DNA of 64,000 nt from Deltaproteobacteria bacterium (GTDB lineage: Bacteria; Myxococcota_A; Polyangia; Polyangiales; Ga0077539), in assembly GCA_016218725.1 (NCBI GenBank), contig JACRDB010000128.1, positions 41,223 to 105,222 on the forward strand. Reading direction: 5' to 3'. Both the position numbers and the translations under genes were made by a program. Position 1 is the stretch's first letter. Each line of letters begins with the position of its first letter. Below, one piece after another: positions 23,570 through 31,739 of the stretch. The notes beneath the pieces are model-generated. The model saw only the letters and a list, made by a program, of their open reading frames with translations, searched no databases and had not been told where the DNA came from.

Positions 23570-24148
23570 TTGGACCATACAAGGACGAACGAAGCGCTGA
23601 TGGAGGCCTTTCTGGACGGCGACGCCCGCGCGTTCGACGCGCTCTACCGCAGGCTCTCGCCCAGGGTGGGCGCCCTCCTCAGGTACCTCTCGGGGGACTC
23701 CCGGGTGGCCGAAGACCTGTGCCAGACCACCTTCCTCAAGGTGTGTCGCGCGAGGGACACCTGGCTCCGAGGGGCCCCCGTGGAGCCCTGGGTCTACGCC
23801 ATCGCGCGGCGCACGCTCATCGACCACCGCCGCCGAGCCCGCCGGAACCCCGTCTCCACCACCGCCGACGGCGAGGTGCCGGACCTCGTCCCCGAGGGCC
23901 TGGACCCGGTCTATGGCTTCGAACGCCTCACGGACTCCAAGAGAATCAAGCTCCTGAGCACCCTGGACAAGCTCCCGGACAACCAGAAGGACGCCCTGCT
24001 CCTCACCAAGGTCGAGGGCCTCTCCACCGCCCAGGCCGCGGCCATCCTGGGCACCACCCCGGGCGCCATCAAGCTCCGGGCCCACCGCGCCTATGAGAAC
24101 CTCCGCCGCGCCCTCGGGCTCAAACACCCAAAGAGCCCCGCGCCATGA
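23570..24148 (+). CDS. ECF-type RNA polymerase sigma factor
   Basis: A 192-residue sigma-70 family factor with region 2 (A-F-L-D-G-D-A-R-A-F-D-A-L-Y-R-R, then S-R-V-A-E-D-L-C-Q-T-T-F-L-K-V) and region 4 (L-P-D-N-Q-K-D-A-L-L-L, then helix-turn-helix A-Q-A-A-A-I-L-G-T-T-P-G-A-I-K-L-R). There is no region 1 or 3, as in ECF factors. The start is uncertain: TTG at 23570 gives the usual 10-12 residues before region 2, while ATG 23600 and GTG 23528 are alternatives. The stop overlaps the ATG of the membrane anti-sigma gene (ATGA), so the pair is co-translated. It stands beside the right repeat of the island, facing away from it. Confidence 0.88.
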   Translation: MDHTRTNEALMEAFLDGDARAFDALYRRLSPRVGALLRYLSGDSRVAEDLCQTTFLKVCRARDTWLRGAPVEPWVYAIARRTLIDHRRRARRNPVSTTADGEVPDLVPEGLDPVYGFERLTDSKRIKLLSTLDKLPDNQKDALLLTKVEGLSTAQAAAILGTTPGAIKLRAHRAYENLRRALGLKHPKSPAP

Positions 24149-24927
24149 CCGACTGCGACCGGCTCTCCCTCGCCCTGGAGGAAAAGCGCGACCCCGAACA
24201 GGCTCTACGTAACCACGCCAGCACCTGTCGGGAATGTGCGACAGTGTACGTGCTGGACCTACAATTGCGTCAGGTGCCGGGGACTCCGTCGGAGCCGTCG
24301 GAGGCGCTGCGCAGGGCGGTGGAGGAGGCCGTTCGGGTGCCTTCCAGGGGCCTCCGGGTGGCCCGGAGCGTGGCGCTCCCGGCGGCGCTCTCGGTGCTGC
24401 TGGTGGGGCTGGTGCTGGGGCTCAAGCCCCGGGCGGACCTCTCGGAGCAGGCTGGGGCGCGGTACTGGGCGATCCTCGTGGCGTGGGAGCTGGCGCTGGT
24501 GGCGGCGCTGGTGGGGGCGCTCGCCCGGGGGCCCCACGGCGTCGGGGTGCTGCCCCGGTGGCGCTGGGCGCTGGCGCTTGGGGCCCTGGGGCTCTTCCAG
24601 GGGGTGGCCTGGACGCTCACCGTGGCCACGGAGCACTCGGCGCGGGCGCTCCCGTCGGGGGCGTCGCACCTGGTGTGCACGGGCGCGGGGCTCGGGGTCG
24701 CGGCGCTGGTGGGCCTCGCGGTGGGGAGGGCCGTGCGGGGCACGGCGGTGGTGTCACCCGGGGCGAGCGCGGCGCTCTCGGGGGTGGCCTCGGGGATGGC
24801 CGGGGTGGCGGTGCTCCATGGGTTCTGCGAGGTGGCCACGCCCGCCCACCAGGCGCTCTCCCACGGCGCGGTGCTGGCGCTGGCGCTGGGCCTGGGGCTC
24901 GCCGTCCGGCGGCGGCTGGAGCCGTAG
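24145..24927 (+). CDS. membrane anti-sigma factor with zinc-binding motif
   Basis: A 260-residue protein. The N-terminal 35 residues carry H24-x3-C28-x2-C31, the zinc-anti-sigma (ZAS) signature. After an amphipathic segment six hydrophobic helices follow (about 76-95, 106-125, 137-155, 170-190, 200-222, 232-250), like DUF1109/NrsF-type anti-sigma factors. It would hold the co-encoded ECF factor at the inner membrane and release it on a signal sensed in the membrane or periplasm. Cys and His in the ZAS motif make a redox or metal signal possible, but this is inference. Confidence 0.8.
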   Translation: MTDCDRLSLALEEKRDPEQALRNHASTCRECATVYVLDLQLRQVPGTPSEPSEALRRAVEEAVRVPSRGLRVARSVALPAALSVLLVGLVLGLKPRADLSEQAGARYWAILVAWELALVAALVGALARGPHGVGVLPRWRWALALGALGLFQGVAWTLTVATEHSARALPSGASHLVCTGAGLGVAALVGLAVGRAVRGTAVVSPGASAALSGVASGMAGVAVLHGFCEVATPAHQALSHGAVLALALGLGLAVRRRLEP

Positions 24928-24955
24928 AACGCTTCGGCGTCGGGCCAACGTAGAG

Positions 24956-24961
24956 TACACT
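24956..24961 (+). promoter_or_regulatory. -10 hexamer TACACT for the cbs gene
   Basis: TACACT ends 9 bases before the GTG at 24971; an overlapping TAGAGT (24951-24956) is an alternative. TTCGGC at 24933-24938, 17 bases upstream, is a weak -35. Confidence 0.4.
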
Positions 24962-24970
24962 CCCGCGCCC

Positions 24971-26338
24971 GTGAAGAAGATCCATGCATCGATCCTGGAG
25001 ACCATCGGACAAACACCGCTCGTGCGCCTGCGCAGTGTAGGGCGCGACACGGGCTGCGAGCTGCTGGTCAAGTGCGAGTTCCTGAACGCCGGAGGCTCCG
25101 TCAAGGACCGCATCGGGAGGAGGATGCTGGAGGAGGCCCAGCGCAGCGGGAGGATCCGCCCCGGGGACACGCTCATCGAGCCCACCAGCGGGAACACCGG
25201 CATCGGGCTCGCCCTGGCCGCCGCGGTGTACGGCTACCGCATGATCATCACCATGCCGGAGAAGATGAGCCGGGAGAAGCAGGTGGTGCTCGAGGCCCTC
25301 GGGGCGGAGATCATCCGGACGCCCACGGAGGCCGCCTGGGACGCGCCCGAGAGCCACATCGGCGTGGCCCGGCAGCTCCAGAAGATCCTGCCCAACGCCC
25401 ACATCCTTGATCAGTACTCCAACCCCGACAACCCCCTGGCCCACGCCGAGGGCACCGCCGAGGAGATTCTTGAGCAGACCGACGGGCACCTGGACGCCTG
25501 CGTGATGACCGCGGGCACCGGCGGCACCCTGGCCGGGGTCGCCAAGACCCTCAAGGCCCGGGTCCCCTCGTGCAGGATCGTCGGCGTGGACCCCGTGGGG
25601 AGCATCCTCGCGGGCCCCGGGCCCATCCACTCGTACAAGGTCGAGGGCATCGGGTACGACTTCATCCCGGACGTGCTGGACCGCTCGCTGGTGGACGAGT
25701 GGATCAAATCCGAGGACCGGCCGTCGTTCTTGATGGCCCGGAGGCTCATCCGGCAGGAGGGGCTCCTGTGCGGAGGCAGCTCCGGGAGCGCCGTGTGGGC
25801 CGCGCTCCAGGTGGCCCGCAGGCTCGGGCCCGGCAAGCGCGTGGTGGTCATCCTGCCGGACTCCGTGCGGAACTACATGACCAAGTTCCTGGACGACCGC
25901 TGGATGCGCGAGAACGGCTTCACCGAGAGCAGCTGGGAGACCGGCACCGTGGGCGAGCTCCTGCGCTCGCTGCCGCGGCGCACGGTGCTCACCGTGTCCA
26001 GCGCCGAGCCCGTGGCGTCCGCGGTGCGCACCATGAAGGACAACGGCATCTCGCAGCTCCCGGTGGTAGACGACGGACGGCTCGTCGGGATGGTCACCGA
26101 GAGCGATGTCCTCGGGCGCATCGTGGAGGGCAGGGCCTCGCTCACCAGCGCCGTGGCCGAGGTGATGTTCCGAAAGGTGTTCACCCTGCGCACCTCGGAC
26201 GAGGCCGGCTCGCTCCTGGAGTTCTTCTCCAAGGGCCTGGTGGGCATCGTGGTGGACGAGCGCGAGAGCCCCGTGGCGGTGCTCACCAAGATGGACCTGG
26301 TGGACGTGCTCACGGCCCGCCCGGACAAGGCCCTCTAA
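24971..26338 (+). CDS. cbs: cystathionine beta-synthase with C-terminal CBS-domain pair
   Basis: A 455-residue PLP enzyme of fold type II. The PLP Lys is K45 in N-A-G-G-S-V-K-D-R-I; the phosphate loop is G-T-G-G-T and the substrate loop T-S-G-N-T-G. Residues from about 335 form two CBS motifs (I-S-Q-L-P-V-V-D-D-G-R-L-V-G-M-V-T-E-S-D and L-V-G-I-V-V-D). The layout is that of cystathionine beta-synthase, which condenses serine and homocysteine; without the N-terminal haem domain of animal enzymes. An O-phosphoserine or cysteine synthase use cannot be excluded. The CBS pair probably binds an adenosyl ligand as a regulator. GTG start at 24971. Converges with the SDR gene, sharing 4 bases. Confidence 0.9.
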   Translation: MKKIHASILETIGQTPLVRLRSVGRDTGCELLVKCEFLNAGGSVKDRIGRRMLEEAQRSGRIRPGDTLIEPTSGNTGIGLALAAAVYGYRMIITMPEKMSREKQVVLEALGAEIIRTPTEAAWDAPESHIGVARQLQKILPNAHILDQYSNPDNPLAHAEGTAEEILEQTDGHLDACVMTAGTGGTLAGVAKTLKARVPSCRIVGVDPVGSILAGPGPIHSYKVEGIGYDFIPDVLDRSLVDEWIKSEDRPSFLMARRLIRQEGLLCGGSSGSAVWAALQVARRLGPGKRVVVILPDSVRNYMTKFLDDRWMRENGFTESSWETGTVGELLRSLPRRTVLTVSSAEPVASAVRTMKDNGISQLPVVDDGRLVGMVTESDVLGRIVEGRASLTSAVAEVMFRKVFTLRTSDEAGSLLEFFSKGLVGIVVDERESPVAVLTKMDLVDVLTARPDKAL

Positions 26339-27207
26339 GCTGTAAAGCGCGTCCCGGTAAGCGTCTCCGTGCGCTCCCAGAGCCTCTCCTGGAGGGCCTC
26401 GTCCAGCGCCTTCGGGGACGCAGGCACCTCCTTGCAGGAGTCAAAGTAGCGCCCGGTGACGCCCTCCAGGTCCGGGGAGGCGGCCACGTAGACGCTGGTG
26501 TGGGCGCCCTTCTCGGGGGTCATGAAGAAGGTCCTGGCGGCCCAGCGGAACACCGGGTTCATCTCCCGCGCCAGGGACGTGGACACCACCCCGGGGTGCA
26601 GAGAGTTCACCGTCACCTTGGTGCCCTTCAAGCGCCGCGCCAGCGCGTTGGAGAAGAGCACATTGGCCAGCTTGGAGTCGGGGTAGGCCCCCTGCATCAG
26701 CCCGAAGCTCCCCTTCTCATACGTAAGGTCGTCAAAGGGAATGGTCCCGCTGGTGTGGAGCTTGGAGGCCACCACCACCACCCGCGCCCTCTCCGCCGCG
26801 CGCAGCGCCCCCAGGAGCTCCAGGGTCAGGACGAAATGGCCGAAGTGATTGACCCCGAAGGTGCTCTCGAAGCCGTCCTGCGTGAGGCTCCTGCGGGTGG
26901 CCGAGAGCCCTGCGTTGAGCACCAGGAGGTCCAGGGCCTTGTGCTCGTCCAGGAACGCCCGGGTGAAGGACCGGACCGAGGCGAGGGAGCCCAGGTCCAG
27001 GTCCCGGAGGGTGATGTCCTTGTTGCCGGTGGTCTGGACCAGGTCCTCCCGGACGGGCTCGGCCTTGGCGCGGTTTCTCACGGGGAGGACCAGGCGCGCG
27101 CCCTGGCTGGCGAGGAAGCGCGCGGTCTCCACGCCGATGCCGTCCGAGGCGCCGGTAATGACACAGAGCTTGCCGTCGAGGCGTGAGAGGCTCTTGGGGT
27201 GCTTCAC
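26335..27207 (-). CDS. short-chain dehydrogenase/reductase, retinol-dehydrogenase-like
   Basis: A 290-residue classical SDR. T-G-A-S-D-G-I-G at about 20-27 is the dinucleotide loop, V-L-N-A-G follows, and the catalytic set is S in V-V-V-A-S-K and Y-P-D-S-K. The V-N-H-F-G-H-F segment and L-H-P-G-V-V-S-T resemble the RDH/WWOX-type SDRs that use NADP(H). Substrate unknown. The GTG start overlaps the stop of the epimerase gene (GTGA), indicating co-translation. Confidence 0.88.
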   Translation of the reverse strand: MKHPKSLSRLDGKLCVITGASDGIGVETARFLASQGARLVLPVRNRAKAEPVREDLVQTTGNKDITLRDLDLGSLASVRSFTRAFLDEHKALDLLVLNAGLSATRRSLTQDGFESTFGVNHFGHFVLTLELLGALRAAERARVVVVASKLHTSGTIPFDDLTYEKGSFGLMQGAYPDSKLANVLFSNALARRLKGTKVTVNSLHPGVVSTSLAREMNPVFRWAARTFFMTPEKGAHTSVYVAASPDLEGVTGRYFDSCKEVPASPKALDEALQERLWERTETLTGTRFTA

Positions 27208-27623
27208 GGTGCAGGGTCCTTTCGCTTCTCCGTGAGCTCCACCAGGACGCCACGGGTGGACCTTGGATGCACGAAGGCCACCAGATGTCCCCCCGCTCCC
27301 ACCCTCGGGACCTTGTCAATGAGGGTGACCCCCAGGGCCCCGAGGCGAGCGAGCTCGGCCCGCAGGTCGTCTACCCAGACGGCCACGTGATGGATGCCCT
27401 CACCGCGCTTCTGGAGGAACCTCCCCACGGGCGAGTCGGGACGGGTGGGCTGGAGGAGCTCCAGCATCGCGTCCCCGGCCTCGAAGTGAACGACCTCGAC
27501 GCCCTGCTCCTCCACGGTCTCCCGGTCGTGCTCCGGGTGACCCAGGAGCGCGCGGTACGCCTCCGTGGCGGCGTCCAGGTCCGTGACGGCGATGCCCACG
27601 TGGGCGACCCTCGGGTGGCTCAT
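27204..27623 (-). CDS. mce: methylmalonyl-CoA epimerase
   Basis: A 139-residue glyoxalase/VOC-fold protein with the pattern of methylmalonyl-CoA epimerase: R-V-A-H-V-G-I-A-V, M-L-E-L-L-Q-P, G-I-H-H-V-A-V-W-V-D and L-V-E-L. The two His and two Glu are the Co2+/metal ligands. It interconverts (S)- and (R)-methylmalonyl-CoA for propionate metabolism or polyketide extender supply. Mutase genes are not in the window. Confidence 0.88.
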   Translation of the reverse strand: MSHPRVAHVGIAVTDLDAATEAYRALLGHPEHDRETVEEQGVEVVHFEAGDAMLELLQPTRPDSPVGRFLQKRGEGIHHVAVWVDDLRAELARLGALGVTLIDKVPRVGAGGHLVAFVHPRSTRGVLVELTEKRKDPAP

Positions 27624-27668
27624 GCCCTCCGCTCTACGCCCGCGGACGGGGCCTTGTCCACGGCGCCG

Positions 27669-27698
27669 TTGCAGGGGAAGCGCCCGCGGTGCTAGCGT
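27669..27698 (+). promoter_or_regulatory. promoter of the lipoprotein-RNase J operon
   Basis: TTGCAG at 27669-27674 and TAGCGT at 27693-27698 are 18 bases apart. The -10 ends 11 bases before the ATG at 27710, so the leader would be only a few bases. Confidence 0.5.
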
Positions 27699-27709
27699 GG
27701 CGCGGTTTC

Positions 27710-28768
27710 ATGCGAAGGTACGGTCTCCTCGGGGCGCTGCTGGTGGCCTGCAACGGCGGCGCCTCGCCCACGGACGCTGGCGCAGACGGGACCACAACAT
27801 CGGACACCCCGGGGAACTCCGACTCCGCCCCTGCGGACTCGGGCCCGCGGTGCGACCCTCAGGGCGCCCCCGTGGACCTCTCCGGCGTGTGGGCCATCCG
27901 GGCCACCCTGGGGGTGGAGCTCCGGGGCCGCAGCGGGAGCCTGGTGAGGCTCTGCCCGGACCCTCAGCGCACCACCGCGGGGCTCCTCTTCCGCGTGGAG
28001 GGAAGGGCCGACGGAGGGCGCCTGCGCCAGCGATTTCAGCTCTGTCAGGTGAGCCTCCCGAGGGCCCGCGGCGGCGCCGGCGAGTGCCCCATGACGCCGC
28101 TCTCCATCCAGCTCTCGCCGTCCACGGCGCTCACGAGCTTCCTGCCGCGGCTGATGCTCCCGGAGGCGGTGACCGACCAGGTGACGCCCGCTCCCTGCGC
28201 GCCCTACCGCCCGCCGCCCTTTACGGTGCTCCTGGGCGTGCGGTCCGGGGCGCTCATGGACCCGGAGCGCTCGCCGCTGCCGGCGTGGTGCTCGCCCTGT
28301 ATGGGCGCCACGGCCGCGCAGTGCGTGTGCCGTGACTGCATGACCACCGGCGGGATGTGCGACAGCCGCGCCATGGAGGGCGAAGACTCCGACGGGGACG
28401 GCAGCCCCGGGGTCACCGTGCAGGTGTCCGCCGGGGAGGCCATGGGCCCCCTCCGAGGGGACGCGTACCTGGCCTTCCGCACGCGCCCGACGCTCCTCGG
28501 GGAGGTGCTCTCCGCGGACCGCGTGGGGGGGAGGGTGGAGGCCACCCTGGAGTACGCCCTCCTCGGGAGCAACGTGACGGTGCTCGGGGCCATGCTGGAC
28601 ACCGCGGGGGTGGTGAGCGCGCTGCCCGAGTTCCGCTTCGTGGCCGAGGAGAGCGCCTTCACCATGCGCCGCGCGGACGGCGCCTCCCGCGCACTCTGGG
28701 ACGCCGACGGCGACGGGATGGTCTCCTGCGCGGACATCATCGCCCGCGCGGCGAACTTCAACCGATAA
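27710..28768 (+). CDS. lipoprotein of unknown function
   Basis: A 352-residue lipoprotein (L-L-V-A-C, Cys15) with a Thr/Ser/Asp linker. The mature part is not recognised. It has a Cys cluster near the middle (C-S-P-C ... C-V-C-R-D-C ... C), an Asp-rich E-D-S-D-G-D-G-S-P loop and a C-terminal D-A-D-G-D-G-M-V-S-C dockerin/EF-hand-like calcium loop. I chose the ATG at 27710 over the upstream in-frame start because promoter and signal agree. RNase J follows after 12 bases. Confidence 0.7.
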   Translation: MRRYGLLGALLVACNGGASPTDAGADGTTTSDTPGNSDSAPADSGPRCDPQGAPVDLSGVWAIRATLGVELRGRSGSLVRLCPDPQRTTAGLLFRVEGRADGGRLRQRFQLCQVSLPRARGGAGECPMTPLSIQLSPSTALTSFLPRLMLPEAVTDQVTPAPCAPYRPPPFTVLLGVRSGALMDPERSPLPAWCSPCMGATAAQCVCRDCMTTGGMCDSRAMEGEDSDGDGSPGVTVQVSAGEAMGPLRGDAYLAFRTRPTLLGEVLSADRVGGRVEATLEYALLGSNVTVLGAMLDTAGVVSALPEFRFVAEESAFTMRRADGASRALWDADGDGMVSCADIIARAANFNR

Positions 28769-28780
28769 GAGAACCACACC

Positions 28781-30415
28781 TTGGACTGGCTCAGGATCGT
28801 GCCCCTCGGGGGCCTCGGCGAGATCGGCATGAACTGCCTCGCGCTGGAGTCCCGCGAGGGTATTGTCGTCATAGATTGTGGCGTGACCTTCCCTCGGGAG
28901 GCACGCGGGGTAGATCTTATTCACCCTCTCTTCGACTACCTTGAAGAGCGCGCGGACGACGTGCTGGGTGTGGTGATCACGCACGCCCACGAGGACCACG
29001 TGGGCGCCGTGCCGCACCTGTTGAAGCGCGTCCCGGTGCCCGTCTGGGCGCCGCCGTACGCCCTCGGGCTCCTGCGCGAGAGGCTCAAGGAGCACCCGGA
29101 CGCCCCCGCGGTGACCTTCACGGCCACGGAGCCCCGGAGGCGCTTCTCCCTCGGCCGCTTCGAGGTGGAGCCCCTGAGGGTGACCCACTCCATCCCGGAC
29201 AGCACGGCCCTGGCGATTGATACGCCCGGTGGGAGGGTGCTCCACACCGGGGACTTCAAGCTGGAGGACGGCCCCCTGGACCACGAGGCCACGGACCGCG
29301 AGCGCTTCGAGGCGCTCGGTCGCGAGGGCGTGGCCCTGCTCCTGAGCGACAGCACCAACGTGGATCAGCCGGGCTGGAGCGGCCGCGAGGAGGACGTCGC
29401 CCGGAGCCTGGAGGCCACGATCCGTAGCGCCGCGCACCGGGTGGTGGTGGGGGCCTTTCCCTCCAACACGTACCGCCTCCAGACGCTGTTTCGCGTGGCG
29501 GCGATGACCCGTCGCAAGGTGTGCCTCCTCGGGCGGAGCGTGCAGAACCACGCCCGCATCGCGTCGGAGCTCGGGCGCCTCGGGCTCCGGGGGGAGCTCC
29601 TGGTGACCCCCGACCGCGTGGCGGACGTGCCCAGGGATCAGGTGCTGGTGGTGGCCTCGGGGACCCAGGGAGAGCCCCAGGGCTCCATCTCGCGGCTCAG
29701 CCTGGGCGAGCACCCGAGGCTCAAGCTCCAGTCCGGGGACACCGTGGTGTTCTCCTCCAGGGCCATCCCCGGGAACGACCGGGCCATCTGGGACATGCTC
29801 TGCGCGCTGGAGCGCAAGGGGGTGGACGTGCGCTTCTGGTCCGTGGACCCCACGCTCCACGTGTCGGGCCACGCCTACCGCGAGGAGCAGCGCACCATGC
29901 TCCAGTGGGTGCAGCCCCGGAGCTTCATCCCCGTGCACGGGACCTACCACCACCTGACGCGCCACGCTCACCTCGCCCGCGAGGAGGGCGTCGGGAGCGT
30001 GCTGGTGCTCGAGAACGGCGAGACGGCGTTCCTGGACTCGCTGGGGCTCTCCGCGGGCGCCTCGGGGCCCGTGGGGAGGGTGCACCTGGACGACGGCCAG
30101 CGCGTCCCGGACGACGTCCTCCGCGAGCGCTCGCTCCTCGGCGAGACCGGTGTGGTCACCGTGAGCCTCAGGATCAACAAGGAAGGCGCGCTGGTGGGCG
30201 CCCCCGCCCTCGCCGTGCGGGGCGTGGTGGTCCCGGACCCCGTGGCGACGGAGAACGCCGCCACCGAGGCCGCCCGCGTGAGCGCCAGGGACACCCTGGC
30301 GAGCCACGGCCCCGCCCTGGAGCTCCTGCGGGACGCCGTGCGTCGCGCGGTGCGGCGGTGCTACGGCCGCTCACACCGCCGTCCGCTGGTGGTGGTGTCC
30401 CTCACCGAAGGGTGA
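28781..30415 (+). CDS. rnj: ribonuclease J
   Basis: A 544-residue metallo-beta-lactamase/beta-CASP nuclease. Motifs: T-H-A-H-E-D-H-V-G (zinc ligands H68, H70, D72, H73), V-T-H-S-I-P-D-S, H-T-G-D-F-K, L-S-D-S-T-N, T-Q-G-E-P and P-V-H-G-T-Y-H-H. These are the RNase J set, an enzyme with 5'-3' exo- and endonuclease activity in mRNA and rRNA processing. The start is a TTG at 28781 giving M-D-W-L-R-I-V-P-L-G-G-L-G-E-I-G, the normal N-terminus of the family. Co-transcribed with the lipoprotein before it and the oxidoreductase after it. Confidence 0.92.
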   Translation: MDWLRIVPLGGLGEIGMNCLALESREGIVVIDCGVTFPREARGVDLIHPLFDYLEERADDVLGVVITHAHEDHVGAVPHLLKRVPVPVWAPPYALGLLRERLKEHPDAPAVTFTATEPRRRFSLGRFEVEPLRVTHSIPDSTALAIDTPGGRVLHTGDFKLEDGPLDHEATDRERFEALGREGVALLLSDSTNVDQPGWSGREEDVARSLEATIRSAAHRVVVGAFPSNTYRLQTLFRVAAMTRRKVCLLGRSVQNHARIASELGRLGLRGELLVTPDRVADVPRDQVLVVASGTQGEPQGSISRLSLGEHPRLKLQSGDTVVFSSRAIPGNDRAIWDMLCALERKGVDVRFWSVDPTLHVSGHAYREEQRTMLQWVQPRSFIPVHGTYHHLTRHAHLAREEGVGSVLVLENGETAFLDSLGLSAGASGPVGRVHLDDGQRVPDDVLRERSLLGETGVVTVSLRINKEGALVGAPALAVRGVVVPDPVATENAATEAARVSARDTLASHGPALELLRDAVRRAVRRCYGRSHRRPLVVVSLTEG

Positions 30416-30425
30416 AGGGGCCTCC

Positions 30426-31712
30426 GTGCGTCGCTTCCGCGTCGTGGGGGCAGGGGTCTCCGGTCTCTCGGCGGCGCTCCTCCTCGCGCGCCGGGGCGCC
30501 CGGGTGGAGCTCCTCTCGCGAGAGCCCGAAGTGGGCGGCCTGGCGGGCTCCTGGCGCTTCCGAGGGGTCCCCTGTGACCTCGGCTCGCACCGCCTCCACC
30601 GCGACGCCCTGGAGGTCCCGCTCCTGCGGGAAATGACCAGGGACGTGCGCTTCATCGAGCGCCCTCGCCGCGGAGCCCTTGTACTCCAAGGTAGGTGGAT
30701 TCCCTACCCTCTGGGGCTCGTTGGGATGCTCCGTGGGCTTCATCCACGGGCGGCGTTGACCATGGGGCTGTCGCTCTTGCGGGGAGGGACCTTGCCCGTG
30801 GGTGCTGGAGATGTTGGCTTCGAAGCTGCGCTGGTGCCGGTGGTGGGCCGTGAGGCCTACGAGGTCTTCTACCGGCCCTACGCCGAGAAGGTCTTTGGTG
30901 TAGACGCCCGTGAGGTGTCCCAGACCGTGGCGAGGCTCCGGGTGTCCACCAGCAGCCCGTGGACGCTCCTGGCGGGGGCCGCGGGGCGCGAGGCGAAGGT
31001 TTATCTCTATCCCCGCGAGGGCTTCGGGGCGATCACCCGGTGGCTGGAAGACGCGTGCCTGCGCGCTGGTGTGGCGCTCACGCGAGGGGTCTCCTGGGAC
31101 CGGACGTACCCTGGAGAGAGCGTCGAGCGCACGCTCTTCGCGGGGGACCTGCGGGGCCTGGTGACCACGACGCTCGCGCACCGGGGGCTGCACCTGGTAT
31201 ACCTCGCGGCGCGCGGGGAGCACCTGACGGCGGTGGAGACGCTCTACACGCCCGAGGCGCGGTACCTCTTTGGACGGGTGGGAAACGTCGGTGGCTACGC
31301 GCCGGAGCGCGCTCCGCCGGGAGAGACACTGTTGTGTGTGGAGGTCCCCGAGGGGCGTCACGGTCCCGCCCTGGACCTCACCGCAGGGGAGGGGTACCGG
31401 GCGCTGCGGGCGCAGCTCGACCACTGCGGGGCTCTCCCCGCGAGCGCCGAGGTGCTGGCGCTGGAGCAGCGCTTCATCCCCGGGGTCTATCCCTTGTACC
31501 TCCGAGGTTGGCGCGAGCGCTGGAGGGAGACACTGGCCCGGGTGCCCGCGGCGGTCATCCCCTTCGGGCGCCAGGGGCTCTTTCTACACTGCAACACGGA
31601 TCACTGCGTGGCCCTGGCCCGGGAGGCCGTGGACCACGCCTGGGAGCACGGAACTCCCCAGGCGTGGGAGTCCCGCGCCGAGCGGTGGCTCTCCGTGCGC
31701 GTAAGGGATTGA
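30426..31712 (+). CDS. FAD-dependent protoporphyrinogen-oxidase-like oxidoreductase
   Basis: A 428-residue amine-oxidase-fold protein. The FAD loop is V-V-G-A-G-V-S-G-L-S-A-A at residues 6-17, followed by E-V-G-G-L-A-G-S and C-D-L-G-S-H-R-L-H. The C-terminal flavin loop (normally G-D) is weakly conserved. This subfamily is annotated as protoporphyrinogen oxidase-like or UDP-galactopyranose-mutase-like and often lies by polysaccharide genes. A true hemY is present at 53.2 kb, so a haem role is unlikely here. GTG start at 30426, ten bases after the rnj stop, with AAGGGG before it. Confidence 0.7.
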   Translation: MRRFRVVGAGVSGLSAALLLARRGARVELLSREPEVGGLAGSWRFRGVPCDLGSHRLHRDALEVPLLREMTRDVRFIERPRRGALVLQGRWIPYPLGLVGMLRGLHPRAALTMGLSLLRGGTLPVGAGDVGFEAALVPVVGREAYEVFYRPYAEKVFGVDAREVSQTVARLRVSTSSPWTLLAGAAGREAKVYLYPREGFGAITRWLEDACLRAGVALTRGVSWDRTYPGESVERTLFAGDLRGLVTTTLAHRGLHLVYLAARGEHLTAVETLYTPEARYLFGRVGNVGGYAPERAPPGETLLCVEVPEGRHGPALDLTAGEGYRALRAQLDHCGALPASAEVLALEQRFIPGVYPLYLRGWRERWRETLARVPAAVIPFGRQGLFLHCNTDHCVALAREAVDHAWEHGTPQAWESRAERWLSVRVRD

Positions 31713-31725
31713 GCGCGCGGTGTGC

Positions 31726-31731
31726 TACGCT
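31726..31731 (+). promoter_or_regulatory. -10 hexamer TACGCT for the FG-GAP lipoprotein
   Basis: TACGCT in GCTACGCT ends 8 bases before the ATG at 31740. Confidence 0.4.
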
Positions 31732-31739
31732 CGGAGGCC

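Noticed and set aside
27692..30307. 871-residue minus-strand open frame opposite RNase J
   Set aside because: RNase J motifs are on the plus strand; the antisense frame has no recognisable features.
30426..31712. Calling the FAD protein a second haem-pathway oxidase
   Set aside because: A proper hemY is next to hemE at 53.2 kb; this protein lies in an RNase J operon and its C-terminal flavin loop is weak, so only a family-level name is given.
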